Shown piece by piece: positions 14,185 through 22,781 of a stretch of DNA of 26,799 bases (positions within the stretch are counted from its first letter, which is position 1; the number at the start of each line of letters is the position of its first letter). This DNA is from K23-9 sp049680365 (GTDB lineage Bacteria > Planctomycetota > Planctomycetia > Pirellulales > Pirellulaceae): NCBI GenBank assembly GCA_049680365.1, contig JBAUHQ010000171.1, forward strand, positions 1 through 26,799. Direction: 5' to 3'. The position numbers and the translations under genes are program-made. The notes below the pieces were generated by a model. That model worked only from the letters and a program-made list of their open reading frames with translations, did no database searches and had not been told where the DNA came from.

Positions 14185-15327
14185 ATGAAACCACTTAACA
14201 TTGGCCTGATCGGTTACGGCTTCATGGGCCGTACGCACAGTAACGGTTACAAACGTGCCAACGATTTCTTTCCGGAACTTGAGTATCGCCCCGTCCTGAA
14301 AGCCGTCTGCGGCCGTAACGCAGAAAAGGTGCAAGAGTTTGCCGACCAATGGCAATACGAATCGATCGAAACGGATTGGAAAGCACTACTCAAACGTGAC
14401 GACATCGACGCGGTCGACATTTGCACGCCCAATAATTCGCACGCCGAAATCGCGATCGCCGCCGCCGAAGCCGGCAAGATGATCCTGTGCGAAAAACCAC
14501 TGGCGCTCAATCCGGAAGAGGGTGAGCGGATGTGCCAGGCGGTTGAAAAGGCCGGCGTCGCAAACACCGTTTGGTACAACTACCGACGCGTGCCTGCTGT
14601 CGCGATGGCCAAGCAACTGATCGACGAAGGCCACCTGGGGCGAATTTTTCACTACCGCGCCAACTTCTTGCAAGACTGGACGATCTCCGACGATCTGCCA
14701 CAAGGCGGCGAGGCACTTTGGCGTCTCGATGCGGCCGCTGCAGGGTCTGGCGTGACGGGCGACTTGTTGGCTCACTGCATCGACACGGCGATCTGGCTTA
14801 ACGGTGGCGTCAAAGACGTTTGTGCGATGACCGAGACGTTCATCAAAGAACGTGTTCACCAAGAAACCGGCAAGAAGCAAGCCGTCACGATCGACGACGC
14901 GTGCTCGTTCATGTGCCACTTCGACAACGGATCTTTGGGCTTGTTCGAATCGACTCGTTACGCACGCGGTCATAAGGCGCTCTACACGCTAGAGATCAAC
15001 GGCGCCGACGCTTCGCTTCGTTGGGATCTGCATGACCTTCATCGCTTGGAGTACTTCTCCAACAACGACGAAGGCCGCCTGCGTGGTTGGCGCTCGATTC
15101 ACGTTACCGACCACAGCGGCGATCAGCCGTACATGGACAAGTGGTGGGTGCCAGGATTGCAAATCGGCTACGAACACACGTTCGTTCACCAAGTCGCCGA
15201 CTTCCTTAAAAGTTTGCAGGAAGGCAAACCATGTAACCCGACGTTCCGCGACGCATTGGAAACGCAAAAGATCTGCGAAGCGGTCCTGGACAGTGCCAAA
15301 GCACGAGCCTGGAAAGACGTCGTTTAG
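14185..15327 (+). CDS. Gfo/Idh/MocA-family NAD(P)-dependent sugar dehydrogenase
   Basis: A 380-residue cytosolic protein. The N-terminal Rossmann domain has GLIGYGFMG (7-15), ICTPNNSHAE (79-88) and the family EKP motif (103-105, whose lysine is the general catalytic residue). The C-terminal domain has GDLLAHCIDTAIWL (192-205), with Asp 193, His 197 and Asp 200 in the position of the usual DxxxH active-site motif. The family oxidises or reduces hydroxyls of sugars, inositols and glycosides; substrate specificity cannot be read here. It follows the TIM-barrel gene in the same direction and probably works on the same compound. There is no signal peptide or Tat motif, unlike many exported planctomycete relatives. 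ATG at 14185. Confidence 0.92.
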   Translation: MKPLNIGLIGYGFMGRTHSNGYKRANDFFPELEYRPVLKAVCGRNAEKVQEFADQWQYESIETDWKALLKRDDIDAVDICTPNNSHAEIAIAAAEAGKMILCEKPLALNPEEGERMCQAVEKAGVANTVWYNYRRVPAVAMAKQLIDEGHLGRIFHYRANFLQDWTISDDLPQGGEALWRLDAAAAGSGVTGDLLAHCIDTAIWLNGGVKDVCAMTETFIKERVHQETGKKQAVTIDDACSFMCHFDNGSLGLFESTRYARGHKALYTLEINGADASLRWDLHDLHRLEYFSNNDEGRLRGWRSIHVTDHSGDQPYMDKWWVPGLQIGYEHTFVHQVADFLKSLQEGKPCNPTFRDALETQKICEAVLDSAKARAWKDVV

Positions 15328-15375
15328 TCAAGTTGTCACGACGCTCCACGGCGTAAGGCAGACTAAAAAAAATAT

Positions 15376-15417
15376 CCAGCACTCCTTCGTGGAGCGGCAG
15401 AGCAACGAAACGACCCT
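15376..15417 (-). terminator. Dispersed 3'-end hairpin element, copy C, with T-run
   Basis: On the minus strand this begins about 20 bases after the stop at 15437: GTCGTTTCGTTGCTCTGCCG, then CTCC-ACGAA-GGAG-TGCTGG, then a run of eight T (plus-strand A run at 15365-15372). It resembles copy B in core, hairpin and T-run. The plus-strand sequence also has CGCTCCACG (15342-15350) and CGTGGAGCG (15388-15396) as an outer inverted repeat, so it may serve the convergent plus-strand gene too. Confidence 0.6.
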
Positions 15418-15436
15418 GTCAGATATTCTGGCGGGG

Positions 15437-15697
15437 TTATTTTTTGCGATAAACGTACTTCACAAAATCGATCAGCCCGCTGAATCGAAACTCCGCATCG
15501 ACATACTTCTCAATGACGTAAAACGCAAAGTAGTACGCCCGGCAACTGGCCCATACACAGATCGCCAGCAACAACGCCACGTCCCATCGCATGGTCTTGG
15601 CAATCAGAATGACACCCGATAGCGCTGCGATCGCGACGAACAGAAATCCTTTGACATAGATCGCTTTGGATGAACGTAGATCACGAAACAGTTTCAT
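15437..15697 (-). CDS. Small two-helix membrane protein
   Basis: An 86-residue protein whose ATG (15695-15697) overlaps the stop of the upstream membrane-protein gene (ATGA). Two hydrophobic helices lie at about residues 15-34 (GFLFVAIAALSGVILIA) and 38-60 (WDVALLLAICVWASCRAYYF), joined by a short basic loop. The charged C-terminus (KYVYRKK) is probably cytosolic. No family recognised. The tight coupling and shared membrane location suggest it is an accessory subunit or partner of the upstream protein. The longer frame that starts at 15904 is a shadow of that upstream gene. Confidence 0.72.
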   Translation of the reverse strand: MKLFRDLRSSKAIYVKGFLFVAIAALSGVILIAKTMRWDVALLLAICVWASCRAYYFAFYVIEKYVDAEFRFSGLIDFVKYVYRKK

Positions 15698-16956
15698 CGC
15701 GGCACCAGCCAGTAGTCGTTCAGCGCTTTGTCGATTTCTTTTAACCCCAGCAACAACTGTTCTTCGCGTCGTCCGGTCACGCGGTTCGCTGTCGACCTGA
15801 CTTTGCAGCGGATCGCTGTCTTGTCGATATCGTGTTGCGTTGCCAGTTCGTAGGCCAACGCCAACTGGTAGCGAGCTTGCGGATAGACCGGCACGGCCAG
15901 CCAATCAAGCGACCACGCATCCAGCGCCAGCGTTTGCCACCCATCGCCGTCGTCATCGGGCTGAAAATGCTGACGAGCAGCAGGCGGCAACTTCCGGAAG
16001 GTCGACTGATGAAATTCGACAGTCGTGCGGCTGCTATGCGGCGAATACAATGCCCAAGACAACCAGTGGTCCCACAAGCCAGCGCGTTCACTGGCAGGAG
16101 CGACCAACGCGATCATCACCAAGCACGTCGCAACGCCACGGCCAAGTCGACTTCGCAAACTCTGCTGGCCATCACGACGAAACGGTAGTCGAAACAGTTG
16201 TCGATACAGCAGTCGGTTGTCTGGCGAATCGTCAACACCAGGTGAAACGAACAGAAACCAAGCTTGGACGATCAACAACACGTTCCAAAGCAGCACACCG
16301 TGACTGTGATCGAGTCCCCATGGCCCTAGGAAGATCAGCAGCGAAACGTGCAACGCCATGACAATCATTCCCGCCAGTCGCCTTGTCTTGCCAAACAGCA
16401 GCATTACGCCTGCCAGTAATTCGACGATGGGTGGTCCGTGAGCCAACATCGCTTTGGTGTCTTCGTCAATCGAGTCGATCATCCCAAACCAGCCGAGCGG
16501 GACATTCAAGAAATCTTGGCCGACTGAATGCACAAACTGGTAGTCGAATTTTCCCGCCGCGCTGTAGATGTAAACACTTGCCGCTAGCGGAATCAGCATT
16601 CGCTTGGCCATTGCCGGTGGCATCGAGGCGAACACACAAGCATAGATCGCAGTTTGATAAGCCCACGGTTGCAATCGATGTTGATCGATCAAGAAGCCCA
16701 GGGTCAGCGACAGCGCGACCAGCCACCATCCGGACGATGCACTGCGTGGTCTAGCGATGACGCAAATGGCACCGGTGACGGATCCGATCAACGCAGTCCA
16801 ACCAGCCCAAATTGGCAGCGGGTTGACCCAGCCAAACATCGCGACCGCAGGATATTCGCCCAGCGGAAACCATAGCCGGTACGTAGCCGCCAGTAAGACA
16901 CACAGCATGGCTGCCCAAAGTCGTGGAAGTAGCCAAGTGTCATTCGACTGCGTCAA
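15694..16956 (-). CDS. Multi-pass membrane protein (HTTM/DoxX-like)
   Basis: A 420-residue protein from a TTG at 16956, chosen because AAAGGA lies eight bases upstream and the first helix (LWAAMLCVLLAATYRLW) follows soon after; the ATG at 17082 would add 42 Cys/Arg-rich residues overlapping the next gene and a repeat. About eight hydrophobic helices are visible. The segment YSAAGKFDYQFVHSVGQDFL followed by VELLAGVMLLFG resembles the conserved helices of HTTM/vitamin-K-carboxylase-like and DoxX/MauE-like proteins. A soluble C-terminal part (~residues 300-420) follows the last helix. No catalytic residues can be assigned, so the function stays open. It is coupled to a small membrane protein gene by a four-base overlap. 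Confidence 0.7.
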   Translation of the reverse strand: MTQSNDTWLLPRLWAAMLCVLLAATYRLWFPLGEYPAVAMFGWVNPLPIWAGWTALIGSVTGAICVIARPRSASSGWWLVALSLTLGFLIDQHRLQPWAYQTAIYACVFASMPPAMAKRMLIPLAASVYIYSAAGKFDYQFVHSVGQDFLNVPLGWFGMIDSIDEDTKAMLAHGPPIVELLAGVMLLFGKTRRLAGMIVMALHVSLLIFLGPWGLDHSHGVLLWNVLLIVQAWFLFVSPGVDDSPDNRLLYRQLFRLPFRRDGQQSLRSRLGRGVATCLVMIALVAPASERAGLWDHWLSWALYSPHSSRTTVEFHQSTFRKLPPAARQHFQPDDDGDGWQTLALDAWSLDWLAVPVYPQARYQLALAYELATQHDIDKTAIRCKVRSTANRVTGRREEQLLLGLKEIDKALNDYWLVPR

Positions 16957-17016
16957 TTGGATTTCCTTTCGTTGTCGCAGGCGTCTGCGGTGTGATGCTG
17001 AATTAGCTGGTGCAGA

Positions 17017-17062
17017 TCTCTGCCGCGGAGTGTCGCAGCAACATAATGCGTCGCAACAACGT
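17017..17062 (-). repeat. Dispersed 3'-end hairpin element, copy D
   Basis: On the minus strand it starts right after the stop at 17063-17065: ACGTTGTTGCGACGC, then GTTGCTGCGACACTCCGCGG and CAGAGATCTGC. It matches copy A over GTTGCT.CGACACTC.GCGGC. No T-run follows. It separates the exported hydrolase gene from the membrane-protein gene, so it may act at the 3' end of the first transcript. Confidence 0.55.
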
Positions 17063-18247
17063 TTAGAATTCGATCGAACCACCGGGAATCAGGATGTGAT
17101 CGGGCATTGCTTGTTCGTCGTCGAACACTCGCATCTGTTCCGGCGTCTCGATGGTGTTCCTTGTCTCATCGAACAGCTCAGTCTGTTTGTCCAATACGCC
17201 GGCTGCCTTCAAACCGAGATGTTTGACCATAAACGGATACATCGCTTGGCGTTTGACGAACTCGTAACCGTGCTGTTGATTGGGGAAGTGAGCATTCTCG
17301 ACGGCATCGCTCTTGCCGTAAATTGCATACACGCGGCGGATGTAAGGCATTTCGACCAGCGGAGTATTCTTCGTCCAATCGCCTCCGACCGAAACCAACA
17401 ATAACGGTCGTGGCGCGGCCAACGCTACGATCTCGGCATTGTTCGTTTCTAGCGTCGCTGTTTTGTGGATCGGCATGCCGCTTTCACAATTGCAGCCACC
17501 AAAGAAATGCGCCGACACCATCGTGACGGGCGCGACAACTTTTACTCGCTGATCAATCGCCGTCAACAAAAAAGTCTGCGTACCTCCACCGGAACAACCC
17601 GTCACACCGATCTGCTCTGGATCAACATCGGCAAGCGATTGCACAAAGTCAATCGCTCGAATACTACTCCACGTTTGCAACGTCATCACTTGTGGATGTT
17701 TGTGATTCCATCCCACGTACTCTGAATCGCCAAAGCCCACCATATCGTACGAAAACACCACCGCGCCCATCCGTGCCAGCGTGGCACATCGGTTTTGTTG
17801 ATCGGGCCGATACCGCCCGCCCGCCGGACCCTTGGCGTGTCCATGCGGACAAAGAATCGCAGGTGACTTGGCTCCTTCGGTACTCGTTGTTGTTGGTCGA
17901 TAAAGTGATCCGTAAACCAGAAAACCAGGACGCGATTCAAATGCAACCGATTCAACCGAATAGCCATCGTGTGTTCGTTTGTTGCGAACGATTGGATTAA
18001 GCGGCGTACGCTGCGGCATTGGATCCAAGCCGGAACCACCCAGAATCTGCACGCGGATCGCGTCGGCACGCTGCTTCCATTCGTCCAGCGTCGAAAACGT
18101 CGTCCCCATCCGCTCAAGCTGTTTCACTGCGTCGGCTTCGCTGTGATAATTGCCTTGGCAAAGAACCGGTGCAGCGTCTTGGGCAACAAGCATCACTGGC
18201 CCCAACCAAATGCAGACCGACAGTAGCAATAATCTCTTGAACATCAT
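17063..18247 (-). CDS. Exported alpha/beta hydrolase, acetylxylan-esterase-like
   Basis: A 394-residue protein. The start at 18247 is favoured over 18253 because AGGA lies six bases before it and directly abuts the earlier ATG. A signal peptide is clear (FKRLLLLSVCIWLGPVMLVAQ). The hydrolase core has PAILCPHGHAKG (oxyanion loop), the nucleophile elbow VTGCSGGG (Ser 219), SVGGDWTKN with a candidate acid (Asp 290) and QQHGYEF with the catalytic His (His 326). These match the acetylxylan-esterase/prolyl-oligopeptidase-like hydrolases common in planctomycetes, which probably deacetylate polysaccharides outside the cytoplasm. The exact ester is unproven. It is divergent from the SHD1 protein gene and followed by hairpin copy D. 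Confidence 0.85.
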   Translation of the reverse strand: MMFKRLLLLSVCIWLGPVMLVAQDAAPVLCQGNYHSEADAVKQLERMGTTFSTLDEWKQRADAIRVQILGGSGLDPMPQRTPLNPIVRNKRTHDGYSVESVAFESRPGFLVYGSLYRPTTTSTEGAKSPAILCPHGHAKGPAGGRYRPDQQNRCATLARMGAVVFSYDMVGFGDSEYVGWNHKHPQVMTLQTWSSIRAIDFVQSLADVDPEQIGVTGCSGGGTQTFLLTAIDQRVKVVAPVTMVSAHFFGGCNCESGMPIHKTATLETNNAEIVALAAPRPLLLVSVGGDWTKNTPLVEMPYIRRVYAIYGKSDAVENAHFPNQQHGYEFVKRQAMYPFMVKHLGLKAAGVLDKQTELFDETRNTIETPEQMRVFDDEQAMPDHILIPGGSIEF

Positions 18248-18349
18248 TTTCATTCCTAGGCGTGATCGGCTCCGATAATCATTCTAAGCCAATTTGATTG
18301 CGACATGCGATTGCGACTGACTGCGAATCGGGAACCAAACTCCGACAAG

Positions 18350-18373
18350 GTTCGTCAGAGTCACGTTCGTCAG
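18350..18373. promoter_or_regulatory. Direct repeat in the divergent promoter region
   Basis: GTTCGTCAG occurs at 18350-18358 and 18365-18373, start-to-start 15 bases. A second direct repeat, GATTGCGAC, lies about 50 bases upstream. The pair sits between the hydrolase start and the SHD1 protein start. It could be a binding site of a dimeric regulator; no family is implied. Confidence 0.35.
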
Positions 18374-18451
18374 CGCGAGAGGTTCGGTTTAGAATCAAGC
18401 GTGATACTAATCGGTTGAGCAAATTGGGCACCGCGTCGGGAGTTGGTGGTG

Positions 18452-21259
18452 ATGAAGAGCTGGTTGTTTTGGATGATTGTGACGGCGCTGTCGATTCTTT
18501 TGACGAATTCATCGTTGTGGGCACAAGATGATATTGACCCAGTACGAGCTGGCGATGAGGTCGAAGTTCAGTCGTTTCGAGACTGGTACCCGGGCACGGT
18601 GGAGAGTTATGCCGATGGAAAGGCAACAGTACGTTACAAACGAAACAGCTTCGAAACCACGTCCGAATTTCCAATTGAAAAGATGCGGTTTCCCAACGGG
18701 GAGGGACACTGGACGACTTGGAAAGATGCCAGTGGCAAGTTCTCGGTTCAGGCTCGCTATCTCTCACGCACCAAAACGGAAGTCACCATCCGCAAGGCCG
18801 ATGGCAGCGAAGCAACGCTACCAATCGCTAGTTTGCATCCGACCATCCGTGCCCAAGTCGCGAAAGCACCCGTGACCGCTGACTTGATTGCACCGGTCCG
18901 CGTCGGCGACCAAATCGAAGTGAGATACGCCAGCAAATGGTATGAAGGCACCGTCGAATCGGTTCGCGGCGAGATGGCCACGGTGAAATACAACTACGGG
19001 AGCTTCGGTCCACGTAGCGCCGATTTCAAGTTCGCCGACATGCGTTTTCCCGATGGGCAAGGGCACTGGATCCTTTGGAAGGACGCGAGCGGTAAGTTTC
19101 AAGTCGAGGCGCGCTACATTTCGCGAACTGAAAGCGACGTGACGATTCGAAAAGTCGATGGGTCGGAGCTGACCGTACCGATCGCCAACTTGCATCCAAC
19201 TCTTCGTTCGCAAATTGCCAAGACTACGATCACCAGCGAGATCAACAAAGTCGACGGAGCCATCCCGATCCGCGTCGGCGATCAAGTGCAAATCAAAAGC
19301 TTCTCCAGTTGGTACGACGGCACGGTCCAAGAGGTAAAGATCGGAGCGGCAGTGGTCGAATATCAGCGAGGCAGTTGGGGAGCAAAGTCGGATACGTTCG
19401 AGCTGAAGGACATCCGCTATCCCAATGGCGAAGGTCCTTGGCGGGAATGGTCCGACACTTCGGGCGATTTCAAAATCATCGCTCGCTATCTGGGGCGAGA
19501 CGAAACACACGTCGCGATTTTGAAAGAAGACAAAACGGAGACGCGCGTACCGATCGACAAACTCAGCACGACTCTGCGAAAGCTCTTGAAGGAAACGCCG
19601 ATCATCTCGCGCCGGCCCGCACTGGTTTCTTTGACAGGCGCTGAGCTGATTGGCGATACGGTGGGTGCCACGACGCAATTCAGTATGAACTCGGGGTCCG
19701 GTTCTTCGGCGGGCGCACCCGATTTGTCCAGCGTCACCCTACCGATGGGCCCGCCCGTTTCCGAGCAAACGTTGCGTCTACCCGAAGGCGGCGCGGCAGT
19801 CGCGATTGATCCTAAGTACACCGTCGATCACGTCGTTCCGGTCGGTGGTAGCGACGGATGGGTCATCGCTAGCGTCAAAGCCGATTGGCCCAACAAAGGT
19901 TTGCTGACGCATTCGTACTGGGCCAGCTTGGCCAGCAAAAGCATGACCAAGGGACCGACCTTTCATCCCGATCAACGCCTCGTCGCGTACTCCGCCGCCC
20001 AGCAACGAATGGTGATGTGCAGCGTGCAGGGTACTTGGAGCGAACCGAGTCAACTATCGACCTATCGCGTTGCTCCAGGTCAATCCGCCGCGCAACCCGA
20101 AATCACTTTAGAAATTCCCAAAGCCAAACATTCGTACAACCGTGAAGCGATTCGTGTCGAATTGATCGGCAGCAACACAATGCTATTCGGGTTCGGCGGA
20201 AAGATCTCGCTGTGGGACTTGGATTCGCGGCGAGTGATGTGGCAAGTCAGCGGTCTCCAGTCGCATCACTTTCAACTTAGCATCGATCATCAGTACTTCT
20301 CCGCACTCAGTGCCAGCAGCACGATCAGTATTTACCGCGTCGACACCGGCGAGCCGATTGGGCAAGGAATTTGGCAAGGCTTTGGTGCGACGACCGCTTG
20401 TTTCAGTCTGGATGGCAAAGGATTACTGGCCGCCAATTCATCGGGGATGTATCGCTGGGATCTGGCCGGTAACCAGCCCGTCACGACATTGCCGATTGGT
20501 GGTTTACGGGTTGGTGACACGACGCCGCTAGCGGATTTGGGTAGCGGCTGGATCGTCGCGGGACCACAAATTTACAGCTCCGGTCTCGGTCTGATCGTGT
20601 GGAAATACGCTGGTGGTGCTCGGCCAGTTCCGGTGAGCATTGAGTATCAACGAATGTTGGGACGACAGATGTTGGTCGCCGCGACTGCCGGCGGATCGAA
20701 AGGAAAGTCGTTGTTGATTGGCGTCGCGACGGTTCCCCATCAAGACGCGATCGAACTGATGAAACAAGTCGACCCCGAATCTGTCCGCATGCTCGTTCGA
20801 GGCAGCCGTGTCAAAATCGATTCGTCCGTCGACAGCCGGATTGCAGCAGGCTTACGTCGCGCAGCGCAGCAGAATGGATGGATCGAAGACCCATTAGCCG
20901 AAGCAATCTTGACGGGATCGGCTAAGCAAGGTGAAGCCCAAACGATGACTTATCGCAAAATCGGTTTCGGCAGCCAAGGCAGTGGCGAAGAAACGCACAC
21001 CGTGTCGCCCTGGATTCAAACGGCTGAGGTGCTCTACCGCGATCAGAACGCTTGGAGAACTGGCATGGGCGGTGTGCCTTACTCGATGCATCTTGGCGAA
21101 GGGCAATCACTGGGGAGCGAGCTGGGGAAATCGTCACAACCGAGCTACGCGTTGTTTGAAAACTTGAAGATCCCGGAAGAAATCATCTATCCAAAATTTC
21201 AACAAGGACTCGGCAGCACCTTGTTAACACCCAGCGGTTTCGTGGATGTCGCGAAGTAA
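18452..21259 (+). CDS. Large exported protein with three Tudor-like/SHD1 modules and a propeller-like region
   Basis: A 935-residue protein from the ATG at 18452 with GGGAG about ten bases upstream; the TTG at 18443 is less likely. The signal peptide (MKSWLFWMIVTALSILL) should be cut after LWA, residues 22-24. Three repeated modules follow, about 120 residues apart: an SH3/Tudor-like strand set (GDEVEVQSFRDWYPGTVES; GDQIEVRYASKWYEGTVES; GDQVQIKSFSSWYDGTVQE), then an SLA1 homology domain 1 (SHD1) unit (WKDASGKFSVQARY; WKDASGKFQVEARY; WSDTSGDFKIIARY) ending in a PI..LHPTLR-type strand. Residues ~440-800 look like WD40-type repeats (SLWDLDSRRVMWQV, YRWDLAGNQPV), probably a beta-propeller. SHD1 occurs in actin-patch proteins in yeast and widely in planctomycetes; its ligand there is unknown. 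Binding or scaffold role outside the cytoplasm is inferred. Confidence 0.82.
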   Translation: MKSWLFWMIVTALSILLTNSSLWAQDDIDPVRAGDEVEVQSFRDWYPGTVESYADGKATVRYKRNSFETTSEFPIEKMRFPNGEGHWTTWKDASGKFSVQARYLSRTKTEVTIRKADGSEATLPIASLHPTIRAQVAKAPVTADLIAPVRVGDQIEVRYASKWYEGTVESVRGEMATVKYNYGSFGPRSADFKFADMRFPDGQGHWILWKDASGKFQVEARYISRTESDVTIRKVDGSELTVPIANLHPTLRSQIAKTTITSEINKVDGAIPIRVGDQVQIKSFSSWYDGTVQEVKIGAAVVEYQRGSWGAKSDTFELKDIRYPNGEGPWREWSDTSGDFKIIARYLGRDETHVAILKEDKTETRVPIDKLSTTLRKLLKETPIISRRPALVSLTGAELIGDTVGATTQFSMNSGSGSSAGAPDLSSVTLPMGPPVSEQTLRLPEGGAAVAIDPKYTVDHVVPVGGSDGWVIASVKADWPNKGLLTHSYWASLASKSMTKGPTFHPDQRLVAYSAAQQRMVMCSVQGTWSEPSQLSTYRVAPGQSAAQPEITLEIPKAKHSYNREAIRVELIGSNTMLFGFGGKISLWDLDSRRVMWQVSGLQSHHFQLSIDHQYFSALSASSTISIYRVDTGEPIGQGIWQGFGATTACFSLDGKGLLAANSSGMYRWDLAGNQPVTTLPIGGLRVGDTTPLADLGSGWIVAGPQIYSSGLGLIVWKYAGGARPVPVSIEYQRMLGRQMLVAATAGGSKGKSLLIGVATVPHQDAIELMKQVDPESVRMLVRGSRVKIDSSVDSRIAAGLRRAAQQNGWIEDPLAEAILTGSAKQGEAQTMTYRKIGFGSQGSGEETHTVSPWIQTAEVLYRDQNAWRTGMGGVPYSMHLGEGQSLGSELGKSSQPSYALFENLKIPEEIIYPKFQQGLGSTLLTPSGFVDVAK

Positions 21260-21284
21260 CCGATTCAGTCCAATCACTGCATTG

Positions 21285-22295
21285 TTACAGAGAGTGAAAC
21301 GAACCGATGAAGTTCTGGCCGTCGGGAGTGAAAATCGAATCGCGCACGCCAACGTTCGGCGGTAGTCCTTTCAATTCGATTGTCTTGGCGTCTTGAGTCA
21401 GTTTCAATGCTTGTGCGACCGGTCGTCCGCCGTCAATGCCCGTCACCAACACATGGTCCCCAGCGGGGTGGAAGTCGACGGACAGCCCGTGCGCCGTTGG
21501 TAAAACTTCATTGTCATCTTTGACCAATTTCAGATGAGTTGGATTATCGACGTCCACGATGCCGGTCGCCGAACCGCCTCGCTTGAGTTGCCCGCCAAAG
21601 ACGACCAACCGCTCCGTGCCCTTGGCCCAATTAAAATGATGCACCAGTTCGGTGAACGGTGATTGTTCAGCGGTAAACACGTCGCGACTCTTTTTGGTTT
21701 CCAAGTCATAGATTCGCAAATGGTTCTTTTCGGATTTCTTACCGTCATCATCCACACCGCCAAAATACACCAGCAGCTTTCCATCGCGTGACCAGCGAGC
21801 GCCCCATGCTCCTTGATCGGCGACCATGGTCGCGTTGCCACCGTCAACGTCCATGATCCAGATTGATTGTCCTTTCGCGCCGCTGACTTTGGTGAACCTA
21901 TTGACGCGGCTGACAACAATCCGTTTTCCGTCCGGTGAAAAGCTCGGCATCACTCCGTCAGAGATATCACGAGCGCTACTGCCATCAAGGTTCGCCACGA
22001 TGATTCGCGCGTCTTGCCAATCGCCCGCGGTGGTTGACCAAGCGTCGTAAGCGACCAACAATCCATCGGCCGAAACATCAGGCGTTCCCTGTCGATCATA
22101 TTTGTTTCGCAAGTCAACATTGTCGATCAAAGGACGAATTGGTGTGCCGTCGGCTTCACAGAAGTGCAAGATCATCCGACTGCGTTGGGTCTCGTCAACA
22201 TCCAACGCCTGATCGGCTGCCGTCGCCAAATGAGATCCGCAAACAGTGCCAACAACAGTCAAAACGCCCGCGGCGATCAAAGCAAAACGACACAT
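21285..22295 (-). CDS. Exported TolB-like beta-propeller protein
   Basis: A 336-residue protein with a signal peptide (MCRFALIAAGVLTVVGTVCG, cut near ATA) and several PD40/TolB-type blades: GTPDVSADGLLVAYDAW, GVMPSFSPDGKRIVVSR, AWGARWSRDGKLLVYFGG, FHPAGDHVLVTG and SIFTPDGQNFIGS at the C-terminus. Such propellers bind proteins or sugars in the periplasm or outside the cell; no active-site residues are evident. The gene converges with the SHD1/propeller gene, with only 25 bases between stops. AGGA lies about eight bases before the ATG at 22295. Confidence 0.82.
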   Translation of the reverse strand: MCRFALIAAGVLTVVGTVCGSHLATAADQALDVDETQRSRMILHFCEADGTPIRPLIDNVDLRNKYDRQGTPDVSADGLLVAYDAWSTTAGDWQDARIIVANLDGSSARDISDGVMPSFSPDGKRIVVSRVNRFTKVSGAKGQSIWIMDVDGGNATMVADQGAWGARWSRDGKLLVYFGGVDDDGKKSEKNHLRIYDLETKKSRDVFTAEQSPFTELVHHFNWAKGTERLVVFGGQLKRGGSATGIVDVDNPTHLKLVKDDNEVLPTAHGLSVDFHPAGDHVLVTGIDGGRPVAQALKLTQDAKTIELKGLPPNVGVRDSIFTPDGQNFIGSFHSL

Positions 22296-22390
22296 AGAAT
22301 GTTCCTAACCAGAAGCATGCGAAAAGAGGAACACCAACTTAGCGGTCGCCGATCACGCTAGCAACGAATAGGACGCTATCGTGCCAGCGC

Positions 22391-22726
22391 ATGAAGAAAC
22401 TACGCGTGTTTCCGACAGAGACCTTCCTTGTCGGCCTCGCCTGCGACGCTGCCAGCATGTTCTCTTCCAAACGAAAACGGTCCCGCAGTCCTGACAGCGG
22501 AAAGCGTCCCGATGCGATCATCGATGAGATCCGTCAGCAAGTAGCTACGAATCTGCACGTCGATCCAAGCAATGTCCGCTATGGCAATCTCCATCGGCGA
22601 GGAAAGCTGGGTACGACCGATCCGCATTGGCTGATCTTCTACCGCGGCCAATGGCGAGAACTGCCTTGGCATTTCGACGGCCCGCTTTTGGTAACGCGCC
22701 AGCACATTGCACAGTGGTATGATTGA
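22391..22726 (+). CDS. Small basic protein of unknown function
   Basis: A 111-residue frame. Residues 1-22 are not clearly coding; an internal ATG at 22457 (MFSSKRKRSRSPDSGKRPD) may be the true start. The rest has a credible helix-then-strand pattern (DAIIDEIRQQVATNLHVDP, then HWLIFYRGQWRELPWHF), with many aromatic residues. No family recognised. No good ribosome binding site. It starts 95 bases from the divergent TolB-like gene and ends 55 bases before the DUF1697 gene. Confidence 0.55.
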   Translation: MKKLRVFPTETFLVGLACDAASMFSSKRKRSRSPDSGKRPDAIIDEIRQQVATNLHVDPSNVRYGNLHRRGKLGTTDPHWLIFYRGQWRELPWHFDGPLLVTRQHIAQWYD

Positions 22727-22781
22727 GTGCTGCCACGACGCCAAAACTATTCCTACACAATCGATCAGCCCGAGAACATCC

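Noticed and set aside
18818..19678. A 286-residue minus-strand frame opposite the SHD1 modules
   Set aside because: It mirrors the triplicated SHD1 coding sequence and has no independent features.
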